Positions 11,372 to 24,330 of a stretch of 64,000 nucleotides of DNA are shown in pieces. The DNA is from Gavia stellata (lineage: Eukaryota > Chordata > Aves > Gaviiformes > Gaviidae): contig NC_082637.1 in NCBI RefSeq assembly GCF_030936135.1, positions 4,415,001 through 4,479,000 on the forward strand, read 5' to 3'. Position numbers and translations under genes: made by a program. Numbering within the stretch: position 1 is the first letter of the stretch; each line of letters starts with the position of its first letter. Under the pieces are notes generated by a model. It saw only the letters and a list, made by a program, of their open reading frames with translations. It did not search any database and was not told where the DNA came from.

Positions 11372-14284
11372 GTAAGTTTGCCTCTCTGCTAAAAATGTTA
11401 TGAACTGTTGCTTTATGTTTTTTAAATGCAGTCCTCAAACTTCTCCTTTGTGAGCCGTGCAGATGTACTATTACCGAGCTCATATTACCTTATACTTAGC
11501 AAGACGTAAGCATGCAGTTCTCAGCTGGTTTAGAGTCTAATTACCTGGAGATTTACTTTCATACGGTAACCAGATGGGTCTTCATGTTTCAACTGAACGA
11601 AATGTGTTGACTCAACACCGAGAGGTGCTTCTTCAGAGAGAAACGTGAGGACTGAATCAGTAAACCTTAAGCAGTTAAATGTTTCTACTTTGTACGACTT
11701 GCCAAGGGGTGCATTTCAGCCCTCAGTAAGGAATAGGTGCAAGGCCAGCTTCTCACTGGCAAATTAACCTTAGGATGTGTCTTTTTCAAATTTCAGCCAC
11801 TAGAAGAAGTGCTTAACGCAGCAGTAAGGGATTGAGTTGCCAAAACACAGTTCAGTGCAGGCACACATTGCCGTTTGGTCTCTTGCTTGTTATTTTAAAA
11901 TCAAGAGGGATTTTGCGTGTGTGCGTTAGTGCAACTCTAGATCATCGCCTCCAACTGCGCTGTTTTGAAAACTTGACATACTTAATCCAGTACAAGCAAG
12001 GGATGGAGGATGTGAAGCTGTTTCTTACTCAGATACTGCTTAGAGCGGTTTTAAGAGCAGGGCATCGTAACAAACAGCAGGCTATCAGCTCATGCTTGCT
12101 TTGCTAGTGCTTTTTCTGTCATCAGCCTGACATTATTTAACAGGTTTTTTTTGAGGCAGGCTTGCCAAATATCCCCACTTAGCTGTATCAGCCCTGTGCT
12201 CGAGCATCTAAATTTTCCTTGTGCTTGTCACAGACCCTGCTGCAGGGAAGGCATTGTCCAGCCTTCTGGTACTGTCATTTTCTAATTGATGGGTTAGGAC
12301 ATAAAAATAAAGCTGAAGGCCAGGATTGTCAAACTTGTGCACCTATGTTTAGAGGCACTTAGGAGCGGCCTTATTTTTAGAGCTGCCGCACATTCCTGCT
12401 CCCTGTTCCTGCTGACTTCAGAGATTTCAATGAGAGATGGAGGGTGCTTGAAGGAGGTTGTTCATGGAGGAAATTCAAGTCCAGAACATCTTTGAAGATT
12501 TTTTGCTGCTGGTCTCCACTCTTTTCCTTTAATGCATCCAGTTGTTACTGTGTTCCCCTTAGTCTTCCGATGCCAGGCAGGGAGTTTGGCTTGAACTGTG
12601 AATTGCAGTGTTGCAGAAGATGGTAATTAGGATGCCATCCTGAAAAGTACTTCCCCTGCTGCTTTGGACTTGAGGCAGGTGACCTGTCTGATTCCTGCTG
12701 TGAAGCACATTTAAGCACGAAGTTTGTGGGCCTGCTTCAGCCCTTTATCTCTTGTGTCAGCTGAACTTGGAGCTAACTAACTCTCCCTTCCAGGGAGAGA
12801 ATGGATCATCTCTGCTGTTCGCTTTGTGGCCCGGTTGTGAAGTTGTTTCTGAAACTGGATATCCCAGACCTCCAGTGAGCCAGCTGTAGTGGTTTTTCTG
12901 ATTTACAAGAAGTGGAGGAATCACAGGGTTCAGTGTAGTGCTTTTTCTCGGGCAGGAAAAGAAATATGATCATGTAATTCACACCCTTTTCACTTACTGC
13001 TGCATGCTACAGAGAGACTAATAGTCATTTAATCATTAAACAGAGCTGCCTGAATGTACTTACAGAGAATAGTTTCAACATTTAATGTACTGCACCAACA
13101 GTTCAGGATGTCTTCACTCACTGTGGCTGCCTGAGTTTAATTATCATTAACAGAAATGTTGTCTAATCATCAGTAAATCTTTATGCTCACATTTGGGTAT
13201 TCCTCCCGGTATCGGTGAGGCAGGTTGTGTATCAGTGAGACGGATAAAAGGATGTTTGCTTATGAAGAACTGTGAGACTGCTGCAAATAAGCAGTGTGTT
13301 TGTTTAAGATGGGGTGCAGAAATCTGGGTGCAGTGATGCTTTGGTGGATAACTGAAATGGAGTCAGCACTTCCGATGTGATAATCCCTACAGTAACTTTA
13401 ATTCATTCACGTGACTATATTTTGTATGGTTATATCTAGAATTCAGATTAATGAGGTGAATGTGCTAACGGTAGAACTCCATTGGTCTTCTTGGGTTATG
13501 GCATGGATGAGTTAAAGCTTTCAGTGCAGAATACACAAAAAGCGTGGTTACTTTCGATTTTTTTGTTTGGTTGTTTTGTTTTTAAAGGGCAGATTGTTTT
13601 GTTTTGTATGTACCTGGGATGCTGTACTATTGCTTTAACAGAGCTGCCTGCACCTAATTTTCTTGTTAATACAGAATTGCAAAGAAAAAAGCAGAAGTGT
13701 TTAATGCATACTTAAATCTTAATTTTACTTATAGCTTCATAGGTGTATACGTTTGTAGTATTAAACTCAAAACTTACTGGTGTAACTAGCCACAGAACTT
13801 GGCTTAATTGTTTATTTATTTTACAAACAATATGCATGCACAGAGTCAGTTTCTTTTGGCTCTTCTTACTGCTGAAGGATTATACAACTTAAATTAGTCT
13901 TTCCTCAAGACTTGTGTGTGATCATGAAGGCATCTCTTGTAACATTGGGTACCAGAGGCAGGTTTTGCCCTAATGATGGTTTCGCTCACCCTGAACTGGA
14001 ATGCTCCAAGCTGCGTAACTGGGTAGCCAGACTTTAAAATAAATTGCCTTGGAGTGTTTGATGTGTCAGAGATGTCTGGAATACATCAATTTGAAGCTAA
14101 GCATGAAATAATCAAACAAATATAATTGTATTTGAAAACTTTCTAGTGCAAATGCCCACTGTAACTGGCTGTTACATGGAAAGGACTGCTTGAAGGTAGC
14201 GCTTCGTGCCCAGCCAGTACCGAACACTGAACGTAACGCTTTTCTTTTCTCCCAGTTCTTGGGTGACATTGTCAAACTGCAATG

Positions 14285-14400
14285 CAGGAGGCGATGATAA
14301 GTGGGGTGGCAGCTCCGGGGGGGGGCTGGCGCGGGCTCCGGGTGCCCTCTGCCGCTCCCCGGCCGTCACTACACCCCGGGCTGGGAGTGACGTGGGTTTA
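14285..14400. other. GC-rich CpG patch inside intron
   Basis: About 115 bases rich in G, C and CpG (ctggcgcgggctccggg, cgctccccggccg, agtgacgtgggt) sit abruptly in AT-rich intron. The patch is too short to meet the usual CpG-island length. It contains a TGACGTGG motif that resembles a CREB/ATF or XBP1 site. It could be a small regulatory element or a decayed GC-rich insertion. Confidence 0.4.
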
Positions 14401-16364
14401 ATATTCTTCATTAAAAGCCTCAGTTAAAGCAATGTTTAATCAATGGGCTTTTATTTTAATGCTCTGTCTGCTCCGGACTTCTAAAAAAATTATTTTATGG
14501 CTTCCTGAAAGTCAGGAGCAAAGCTCAGATCATTGGGAAAATGGAGGGTGAGTCCTGTTCTGTTCCATCCTCTGCTTCTTTGGACATAACCTGGCTCAGT
14601 AGGTAGCTGGAGCAGAGGGATGTTGCGCAGCCATCAGCAATTTCTGTTGAGAAAGGAGTTGGTCAGAGTGTCTGGAGCAGCTACCAGGAAGTATCGCAAC
14701 CTGTTTGTGCCAAGCTCTTGGCCAAGTGCCACAGGAAGCAACCGATCGTCGTATTTAACAAGAAAATGAACCTGAAATCACTGAATGCGTTTTTCTCTTC
14801 TTCTTCTTTCAAAGTGCTGTCTCCCAAATTGTCTAAGTACTTGGAGGTCATATGTAAAATACGGATTTTACGTATGGATTCAGGCATGGATCATCTGGCT
14901 TCTATCATTAAGCTGTACAGAAAGGGCCACTGAGAAGAAATTGCTGCCCAGCAGGCTGGGATAAATTCTAACATGGCACATGTGGTATGGCCTCAGAAGA
15001 GCTCACCTGGCTTTAGAGTTGTTGATTTCTGTTCAGTTTGCCCAGAATTCATCTGTCAGGACAGCACAGCCAGCCTAACAAAGTACTGAGTCAGCTCCTG
15101 CTTGAGACTCTGTATCTGCCTGATATTGTCTTCTGAGCAACTGTGTTAGTGGATCAAATTTAAAAAGCATGAACTTTCTTCCTAGCTGCCTGGTGGGAGA
15201 AAAAGATCAGAAGCAGCATTCCCAGCGTGACGATTTTTATCCTTTTATGTTTTTGTGAACCCCTCTAAAACTGCCACAGAGAAGTAGAGCACTAAGCAGC
15301 AAATTTAAGCCTCCTGCAAACAGGCTAGCTTTTCTTAATTTCCTTTCAGGAGTCCTGTATAAGTTTGTAGGTTCCCAGGAAGCACTGATCACAGTTGTAA
15401 GGTATCCTTCAGGAAAAGCTAAGGCAGTGTTTGTCACCCTGCCACTGTGGTTTAGATAACTGAGATCAGGTAGTGATCAATCCCACTAATTTTACATAGG
15501 TAAAAGGCAGCAGGTCTTTGAGACATGTTAGAAATGTGAATTACTCAGGCAGTCCCTTGTCTTTCCAGCTCAAATGGAAAGTGTTGGTTTGATTTTGTTT
15601 GGGGTTTTTTAATTTTTATACTCCCATGAACTGAATTCCTCCTCACTAGCCTAACTTTGGGCTGATAATGTTCAGAGCTCAGAACTGGATCCAGCTGGAA
15701 CTCCTCTGGTGTTTGATGGCTTTCTACTCTCAGTGCTGCTTTGAATCAACTCTGTTCTTCAGAGGCAGACAATAAAATAAATCAGGAACTATCTACCTGC
15801 AAAATTGATTTCTATCTCTGCATCATCTTTCATCGTGATCTTTAAAGATTCACAAGGAGTGTTTAAAAGAAGGAAAAAATCTACCATGTGATAATGTTGG
15901 TAGATCTTCAGAGGTATGAGATCATATTCCTCTGGGTCCTACTGTAATTAAGAAAAGCACCAGTAGGTTTAATTCCTATTTTAGGTTGTATTTGGAAAGC
16001 AGCTGCTTTGTACAACTAATGGATTCATTATACAAACAAGGAATTTCCACATTCTTGTGCACGGATACCTTGGTCACTGCATGCCTGTCACTCCATATTC
16101 GAAAAGTGGAAAAAGGAAATAGCAGTGCTTTATTGGGATTTCTGGTTTTGTCCTCTGCTTAAGGCGGTCCAGCTAGATTGATTGACCTTGACAAGCATGT
16201 TAGAGGCCAACATCGGTTCAGCAGAATGGCTCTTGGATTTCTTGAGCTGCATCTTGTGTTGAAGTGCCTGTCCACTGACACCCAGATAATAACAGGGAAA
16301 AGAGCGTTTCTGGAACTCTGTGTTTACTGTATCTTGCAGACTCCAAAACAGATTTCATCACCTT

Positions 16365-16409
16365 GCCCCTCCCCCCCCCCCCAAAAAAAAAAAAAAAAAG
16401 AGAGAGAGA
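16365..16409. repeat. Simple repeat: C-run, A-run, (GA)n
   Basis: Twelve C at 16371-16382 are followed by seventeen A and then (GA)n. This is low-complexity intronic sequence, prone to length variation and to sequencing error. Confidence 0.9.
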
Positions 16410-19400
16410 TTTGTATTTTTTCTCATTAATTTCTTATTCAATGCTTTAGCAGTTGGGATGATACTGCAGGTCTGTTTCTATATGTTCTGTTAGCTTAATT
16501 TGATTTTTGGTGGAGTTCCTCTCCAGGTTTAGTGGTACAAATTGGGAGTATGTCCTTTTGATGCCGAAGGCAGCATACACATCCCTGACTGCATACAGAA
16601 AAGTGAGCTGACAAGTACTGTTTTAGCAGAATTTTGTTTGCCGCTGTCTGCTTTTTTAAGACAGGTGAGCGAAGCTTGTATCTTGACAATGCATCCGGGT
16701 ATGCCTTGGGTTAATAGGATGGAGCTGTGCCTCTTTCTCCAGTAAATTAAAATGTTAAAGAAAAGGAATGCCTTGTAGAATTAATGGTTGTTAACAACAG
16801 AAGTAAAAGCTTCCTTTCCTTTAGAATCTGCAGAAATTCTGATCAAAAATGGATGCATATGTACCAGAGAGCCACAAGCCAGCCTCTGCTATTGCCTGTC
16901 TGCAAAATCTGTTTTTTCTATTGTATTAGTGTGCTCCAGTACTTAAAAATACATAGGGGAGAGGCTGCATATTTCAGCCATGCCTCTGTTGCCTTGCATC
17001 CTGTGCAGACCGGTACGCTGCCCTGAGCACATGCCACTGCCCACCCGGGAGGGAAGAGTCTCTGAACTCAGCCCACACAGCCATAAATGCTTTCACAGGG
17101 CTATAGTGGAGACTTACCCTCTAGAGCAAGCCGTTGGCACTTCCATTGCTCCTCCAGCTGTCAAAGGCTCAGTGTATGCTTTTTCTTCTCCTTAATCCCA
17201 CGCATCGTTCTATTCAGAAGCACCATGTGTGCAGAGACTGTAGTTTTCCAGTGACAGTTCAGCTGCACATCTGTCTCCTTCCCTGCATAAATACGTTTTG
17301 CATTTGGACGGGCTGTCTTGGCTGGACAGTGTTCTATCTGAGGTCTCGAGTGCACTCTCTGGAAATGAGAATTGTTTAACCAAATACCTGTAGATGCACA
17401 TCAGCTAATAGTGCTTGGGGGTACTGAAGATTCCCTCTTCAAGCAACAGAAGTCAGGTTGATGTATCATTGTGTACTCCAACTAAAGATAGGGTACAGAG
17501 GTGAAGTCTCCAAAAGAGGATGGTGTACAGAAGCTTCTTTGATGGCCAAGTGTAGCAGGGATCAGGCATGCGCTTTAGAAATGAATCCCCAGTCCTATCC
17601 GCTTATCTGCGCTTTGGTTCATGTTGTGGAGCAGACTCAGAGCTTGCAAACTGGATTCCTTCTGGATGAAGCAAAAGAGGATGTGTTCCAGGAATACACG
17701 TAGGAACGTGCTCTAGCTCTTAATGGGTGATCAGTACCCATGGACCAGACTAGAGCTAGCCTGAAGAAAAAAAAAATCGAGAGAAATGGAGTATGGACAC
17801 TGGGTCTTTCTCCTGCACCCTACAGATCTGCTCCCATTGCAATGTATTTCCTATTAATGTGGACTTAGTCATAAGAAACAGGTTGCTTGCTACTTAAAAC
17901 TGAACTATCTGCACTTCTGTTATGGCTGGCGGGTGTGTACACACTCTGGTAAGGGCCACGCATTGGATCTTCATGCCCATTTGAGTGCCGGTCCTATCTG
18001 CATTGCAACAGTCACCATGGATATGCAAAAGGGGATTCCGTTGTCATGAAGAGCCCTAAATACTATTCCACTGCAGCACCGGAGTTACCAAATGCTCTTC
18101 CAATGGCAAAAGTAGAAAATGACATTGTAGGTGATTTAACTCATGAAGAAAGTAGTCATTTCCCTATTGGACACCCACCTCTCCCAGTTTCATTTATTGC
18201 CAGGAGGATGGATAAACCAACACACATTGAAAAGACGCTGATGTGCCAAATATAGCAGAGAAGTGGATTAAGAACAGTTAATTTCTGACAGAATGTACCC
18301 CGTTGTATTATCTAGGTCAGTACGGCTTGGGAGATGTCCTATATAATTGGCGGCCATGCAAACCGGTGTTGCCTGTTGGCCCTTGTGAGCCTGTGAGTGG
18401 GAGAGAGGAAGAAAGCAGTCGGTGAAGCATCACAGGTCTCAGCTCAAATGCGCTTATTCAGGCAGTTTGTTTGTAGCTCCATTTTGAATCTAAACCGTGC
18501 AAACGGGTGAGCAGGTAAACAGTTTCTTTGCATACTCCTCTCTGCTGTAGTTCCGAGATGAGTTTTCCAAGCTTTGCAAACACCGTGCCCTGGCAGGCAG
18601 TTCTGTTTGAGGACTCGATTGAGGGGAGAGTTCTGGTTTTTGGGGGGGATCTGGCAGCAAGCTTCCTGATATCTTTCAGCTTCTGTGAAGGGTAGGGGTT
18701 GTAAGTAGTCAGACAAAACACCTGGATGCTGGGTCTTTTCAGGTCGTCAGTAGTTTGATCCTCTCAGTTGATGCACACACATTTCCCTTTTCCCAGGGCT
18801 GTGTAATGGGGGAAGCAGCATGCCCCCGTGAAAGGCTTCTGCTTTCATTCAGCCAGACGGCTCATCTTTGCAGACACCGCTTCTTCCTGGTGCTGCTGCT
18901 TTCAATCAGATTGACCTCCTTTCCCGAGAGATGAAAGGGTTAGCTCCTGAGCTGCAGATGCCCCTTTCTTTCCGCTCATCCTGAACCTTCCCTGCTTGTT
19001 TCCTTATTAAGGTAGGCAGGGATGGATACATCTCTCGATGTCATTGCAGATACTACACTTTACACCAGCCCAGAGACAGGCTGAGCGTAATGCACACAAA
19101 CGTCCTCACATGCTGTAGGCATAATGTAATTAAAACCAAGATAGGGATGTACAAGAATACATGTTAGATATATGGTCAGTGGATGTGGATGCAAATTCTC
19201 ATGCTTCTAGCATGTTATTAGGTGTGCAGGGTGAACTCAGTGCATTTGCCTGTGGGCTTCCTTTGGTATTCGTGCAGCTTAAGACCTTGCTCCTGACTTC
19301 AGCCCAGCCTATTTGTCAGCTTGCAGTAACGTACTTGACGTTATTTGTGAATGTATTCAGGAGTGCCTGACAGCAGAAGCAGGTCACCTCAGTGTGCAGC

Positions 19401-20169
19401 AACACCTGGGAGTGTAGGGACATAGATTTTCTGATGCCAACCTGAATTCCTCCAATGGTCCTTCCAAAAGGCAGCGTTGAAGAATAGTGAATTTGTAGTC
19501 ACTTGGATTTCCAGCTATGGAGAAATCTCAGAGCAATTTAGTTTTGTTGCATTCTAAAGGCCCAGCATTGAAAAAGAGCAGCCCTGTACTGTATTCCCAG
19601 TAGCCAGTGAGCACATCATCCCACTTTGTTTCTAAATATAACTATGTTCCCTAATATGCCTATGTTCTCTGTTTTTCTTTAATTATTTGTTCCACCTCAG
19701 TGGCTTCCCTCAGATTGGTGCAAGTCAGAGATAACTATTATGAACTTCCTAATTATGGTGATATAAATATATGAAGTCTCATACTCCCACCCTGCTGTAT
19801 TTTGGCTGTGCAGAGATCAGAGTGTGTTGCCTGCTCTGTTACAGACGGCTGATTCTTGTCATCTCACAGGTAGCAGAATGGGTGGTGGCTTTATTTTTGT
19901 CAGCAACTGATAAAAACAAAACGTTGGAAGACATCTCTTACATTGGATTTTAAGATCTATCTTGTTTTAATTTGGGCCATTTTTATTTTATTTCTGCTTC
20001 AAGATTCTTGCAGTTTTATAAAGAGTTCAATCCTTTAATTTAAGGCACTGTTTGCTTAAAATGATACAGGGAGGCAAGCAAAGCCTTTCATTTGCAGGGA
20101 TTCCAGCTTGGACGTCTTGTTAGCCAAACCTTGGCATAAAGCAGTGGCTTTGTTTCTGTGTCATTGCAG

Positions 20170-20232
20170 ATTCCTTATGCAGCAAGCTTGATCAGGAAAG
20201 AAAAGCTCGGTGCACACCTCAGCAAAAGCTAA
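20170..20232 (+). CDS. SKOR2: SKOR2 terminal coding exon with stop
   Basis: Preceded by the acceptor gtgtcattgcag, this exon reads IPYAASLIRKEKLGAHLSKS and then TAA at 20230-20232. It forms the extreme C-terminus of SKOR2, joined in phase 0 to the exon at 11304-11371. All sequence downstream in this exon is 3' UTR. The 20-residue tail is strongly conserved in the SKOR family as I know it, which fixes both the identity and the + orientation. Confidence 0.95.
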   Translation: MPYAASLIRKEKLGAHLSKS

Positions 20233-22110
20233 AGGTGAGCTTGTGAAAGAAGAGATCTTACTCTGCCCGGCCCAGCCGTGGTGTTTCTTTGCAGCTATTG
20301 CAAGAATTAAGAGAGTCATTCTGTTGCTTGATGTTTCTGATTCTGGTCTAAAAGCTCTGTCTGTGGAGGTGTCTTGCTACGGTCTAAAGCTGATAACTGA
20401 CGTGTCACATGAATTATGAGGCTTCACTGGGGTAGGACGTACCATTGAGAGTTGACCATTGCGTGAATCCAGGCCTAGTCGCCTGAGGATGTGTTTCTAC
20501 TCTCTGGCACTGGAAGGGTTGTGTAACTTCAGTGGAAGGAGGGAAATACCTTGGCATTCACAATGCAGTAGAAGTTCACAGACGGGCAGGTAGGGATGGG
20601 GTTTTCTACCCATAATGGAGCTTCTTCAGCTCCAGGAAAGAGCAGTATATTTTGGGAGCTTTACAGAACTATATCAATACTGTCTTCTGTAATTCAGTCT
20701 CCTGCAGATGCCGATTACCCTGTTGCCCATGTGCCGGATCTTCCTAAACACAACACTGCATTTTTCGGGAGTGTTTTTTAGAAGCGTTCAGTTAGAAGAA
20801 ACACCGTCTCATGATCAGTGACGTGGGAGATTCCAGTTTTGGGTGCTAAAGCCTTAGGATTTAAATGACATTCTCTTTTTTTTCTGGTAAAACAAGAAGA
20901 TTAGGGCTTGAATACAGAGATCCAAAAAGCTGGTAGCCCTGCTACCATGTCATGCCATGAAATCTGGCTTGTGGGTTCACTGAAAAAATCCCTGAGGTGG
21001 AGTAGGGGGATTAGAAAAAAAAAAAGACCTATTCATACGTAGAGACCTCAGTAATGCACAAAGTAGAGGTATTCAAGAGAAAGTCTGGGGCATCTGGGGA
21101 GGGTTTGATAGTATAGATGATGGAGGTTTGCTTGAGCTATGGAAGAAGCAGATACTTAAAAACATTAGGAGTAAGCATAGAGTAACTAGATAACCAGTAC
21201 CTGTGGCCTGGAGCTCTGCCTACTAAGATAAAGAGATTAGTCCAGGCATCAAGTTGGTCTGGTTTGCCCTCTTGTGCATACTTTCTTCCTGACTGCCAGC
21301 ATTTTCCAGTTGAGTCTACATTAATCTGCACACTGATTTAAAATAAAGTCAGTGATATTAATATCCTGAATAAAACAGTATGCCTCCCCAGATGAGAAGC
21401 AGCGGGTCCTGCCCTGAGCTCCTTGTCCAAACAACTGATCTACAACAAAAGTCTGCCTGAGGATGGCAGCATCAGATGAACGGCAGGGTTTGTTCCCAGC
21501 ATCAGGTTTTCGTCAGCTGAAAAGCCCTGCGAGGAGGGTGCTGGCATCACAGCTACGAGCCTTTCCTGCTTATGTGCCGAGAGCGTGAAGGATGGATGCA
21601 TTGCTCACGCTGTTTTTGTTTCCAGTGGCACACCATCCCTGCAGACAACAGGGATTTCTCTAAGTAGGCACTAGTGCTTTTGAAAGATTAGTTGTTACTT
21701 AACTGCTAAGCTAAATCAGTCAAGCAGAGAAGCGCAACTATATTGTTCAGAAGCAATTTCAGATTCTCAATGTGCCAGGCAGAAAAGAGTTGCCTCAAGA
21801 AGAAATGTGTATGCCCATACATACCCACACAGTGCACCAAGGGGGTGAAGACCCTGTGCCTTGCAGAGCAACCACTCGATTAATGCTCTGTCTTTCTTGG
21901 CTACCTTTGTTGGGCTTTGTGTTCCTTTCCACAGCAGGTCTTGTTGTGTTTAGTCCTACTTCAGTCAGTTACATTAAAGACAAAGTGCAAATTGTATTTC
22001 CAGGTGACTCTACAGATATTACCTAGCAAAGTCTCAGAGGATGTTTCTGGAGCAGGCGACTTACGTGTATCCCTTTTTCAAGGATTGTAAATAAATGTTG
22101 TAATTCTGTG
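20233..22110 (+). other. SKOR2: Probable SKOR2 3' UTR
   Basis: Non-coding sequence directly after the SKOR2 stop. AATAAA hexamers are at 21342-21347 and 22090-22095; the second is followed by a GT-rich stretch (tgttgtaattctgtgagt), which fits a cleavage region. A third AATAAA at 23157-23162 could serve a longer form. The true 3' end cannot be fixed from sequence alone. Confidence 0.45.
22090..22095 (+). promoter_or_regulatory. SKOR2: Candidate poly(A) signal for SKOR2
   Basis: AATAAA followed within 30 nt by a T/GT-rich element. It is the best-placed hexamer of the three found in the first 3 kb after the SKOR2 stop. Such hexamers are common by chance. Confidence 0.35.
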
Positions 22111-22158
22111 AGTAAAGAAATCTCAAACTTGGGCTTAGTGTTGGTAACATTTTCTCTC

Positions 22159-22180
22159 TTTTTTTTTTTTTTTTTTTTTT
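22159..22180. repeat. Poly(T) run
   Basis: Twenty-two T in a row, apart from other pyrimidines immediately before. Low-complexity sequence. Confidence 0.9.
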
Positions 22181-22659
22181 ATTCCCAGAAGCACAGGATC
22201 TTTTGCAGCTGTTACCTTGTAAGTTATAACCCACCAGTCAGAAACCTGACTTGTATAAAGACTGAGAAAATGGAAGGGCTTGGGAATTTAAAGAACAAAT
22301 CAGGTTCCTCTGAACCCAAGGACAAGTGACCTCAAAGCATCATGGACAACCATGTAAAATAGAATGTAGCAGCCATTTATTAGTAAAAACAAAACAACAA
22401 AAAAAAAAAATCAGAAAATGCCTGTCCTGGATCTTTTTTGGTGGTACCAAAGTTTAAGTCTTTGTGTTTTTAGAAGGACTACTGAACTTGATAGAGAAAA
22501 TGCTTTTGATGAATCGTACAGATAAGCTGTGAAAGGAACTGCCGATCCTTTCAACGCCACAAACACTGACAACATCTGCCAGTTCATCTTTTGCTTTTGA
22601 ATAGTGATCGTTTTATGGAAAGAAATGCGCGTCTTACCAGATGGGCCAGAACCACATTT

Positions 22660-22680
22660 GGATGGATGGATGGATGGATA
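22660..22680. repeat. (GGAT)n microsatellite
   Basis: Five consecutive GGAT units in intergenic DNA downstream of SKOR2. Confidence 0.9.
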
Positions 22681-23839
22681 GAGCAGCGTTAGCCATACAC
22701 AGTGCTTTTTAAAAGCAGACTGGAAATTCTCACACCCCTCTCCCTCGGCCCCTTCCTCCTCTGGTATTTTGCCTGCTGTATGAATTAAGATTGTACTCCT
22801 CTGGAAATATTTTACAATTTAATATTGAGTGTAATTAAGAATATAATCACTGTTATCAAAAAAGGTATTTAACTCTGTTGTAGTTTCTTTATCATTCATG
22901 TGGATAAAAAGTCTATAATAAAAAAAAGAAAACTATGAGATAATAGTTGAGCTTCCCTGTAATTTAATGCTATGCTTATTCCACTGAAGAAAAGAACCAA
23001 GAAATTTACCCCCAAGAATATCTTTTTAGAAGTATTTTAATTGACAGAGAATGTGTTGGAGTATTTTATGGCAGAAATCCTCTGCCTCTGGTTATTTAGA
23101 AAGTGTTTGGAAGTAGGTTTAGTGGAATTTCAGGAAGTGCCTTGTGGATCCACAGAAATAAAGGGAGACATGCCAAAGTCAGTCAACTTTTGAAGACCGC
23201 AGCTGTAGTCTTCCAGGTCTTTCCCTGATGATGTGCAACACCCTGATTGCCAGGGCTTTCCTGAGTGGAATTCGTCTTCATGCAAAAGGTCTCAGTCCCA
23301 AGCATGGTGTCATCCCTGAGCATACGACTGTGTAGAAGATGGTCTACACCAATACAGCGCCGCCAGCATCTGAAAGCGGATTCAGCCACCTCCAGCGTTT
23401 GGATGTGTTGCAGAGTTGTTCTCTCAGTATTCCCTTCGTTCCCAGCAAATCCCCGGGAGATTAAATCAGCTGGCTTTACAGTTCCTTGGTGCAGCCCGAC
23501 AGATCTGGAAGGCAGGGGAGGCAGAGGCAGGGCACAGCCTGTTTTCGTGCCCTTCCCTGCATAGTTTGCTGCTCTAGTAGGTGAGCTGACAAGACTCGAA
23601 TACAAGACTCATTGAACTGGCGGCATTACAGCTTTTGTAGCGTGGAAAAAAGCAATGAAAGCGCCAGAAAAGCTGGACCAGGTCAGACAAAAGTTCATCT
23701 GTGCCAGTACCGTGTTCCCAATAGTAGATGAAATCAGATACTTTGTGAAAGCATGCAAGCAGTTAGACATACGTTCCCAGAATATTGTTTTAGCATCTAA
23801 TGATTTACAGCTCATGGGTTTTCTGATCTAGACATGATG

Positions 23840-24330
23840 TCTTGTTCTTAATAACCCTCAATGGATTTTTTTCTTCCATGAACTCCTCCAGTGACTTTTT
23901 AAAACCTAGGCACACTTTTAGCAGCTTACAGCATCCTACGGCAATAAGCTCCACAGCTTAAATACAGGTTGTGAGGAAACAAAAAAACAGCTTCTGATGT
24001 TTGGTGCTGTCATCTGTCAGCTTCATTTTATGCCCTGGGCTCCTTGGTACCAGATGAGACCAGTTGCCAGTTGACTACTGGCCATCCCTGTCCACCTTCT
24101 CCATGCCAGTCGTGATTTCATAGGTATCTATTGAGCCTTTTCAGTTGTCTTTTTTCCAGGTTAAAGAGTCGTAGTCAGCCATCCAACAGAAGCAGTCCCA
24201 TAGCTTTGTAGCCTTCATGTACCTCTTCCTGATCAGCTATATCCTTTTTGAGATGGAGAATTAGCTGCATAGAGTATTCAGGATACTATATAGATTATAG
24301 TGTAGAGTGACGTGGTATTTTCTGTGATGA
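23840..24330 (-). mobile_element. Old, diverged CR1 LINE, reverse orientation
   Basis: The + strand shows the diverged order typical of reversed reptile/bird CR1. It has a 'gcaataagctccacagctta' segment, 'ctccatgccagtcgtgatttcataggtatctattgagcc', 'tttccaggttaaagagtc', then 'atccttttTGAGATGGag' and 'agtattcaggat'. Divergence from the family pattern is high, so this is an ancient insertion with no intact coding. Edges are approximate. Confidence 0.65.

Larger units (their letters stand above)
11372..20169 (+). other. SKOR2: SKOR2 last intron, 8.8 kb
   Basis: No gene is supported. Features seen are a GC-rich, CpG-containing patch near 14285-14400, a C-run/A-run/GA simple repeat at 16365-16409, and otherwise ordinary intronic sequence. 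Open frames such as 18046-18255 and 17458-17703 have no splice or homology support. Confidence 0.65.

Noticed and set aside
18046-18255. 69-codon frame in the SKOR2 last intron with plausible amino-acid composition
   Set aside because: No splice context, and the flanking SKOR2 exons already join exactly in frame without it.
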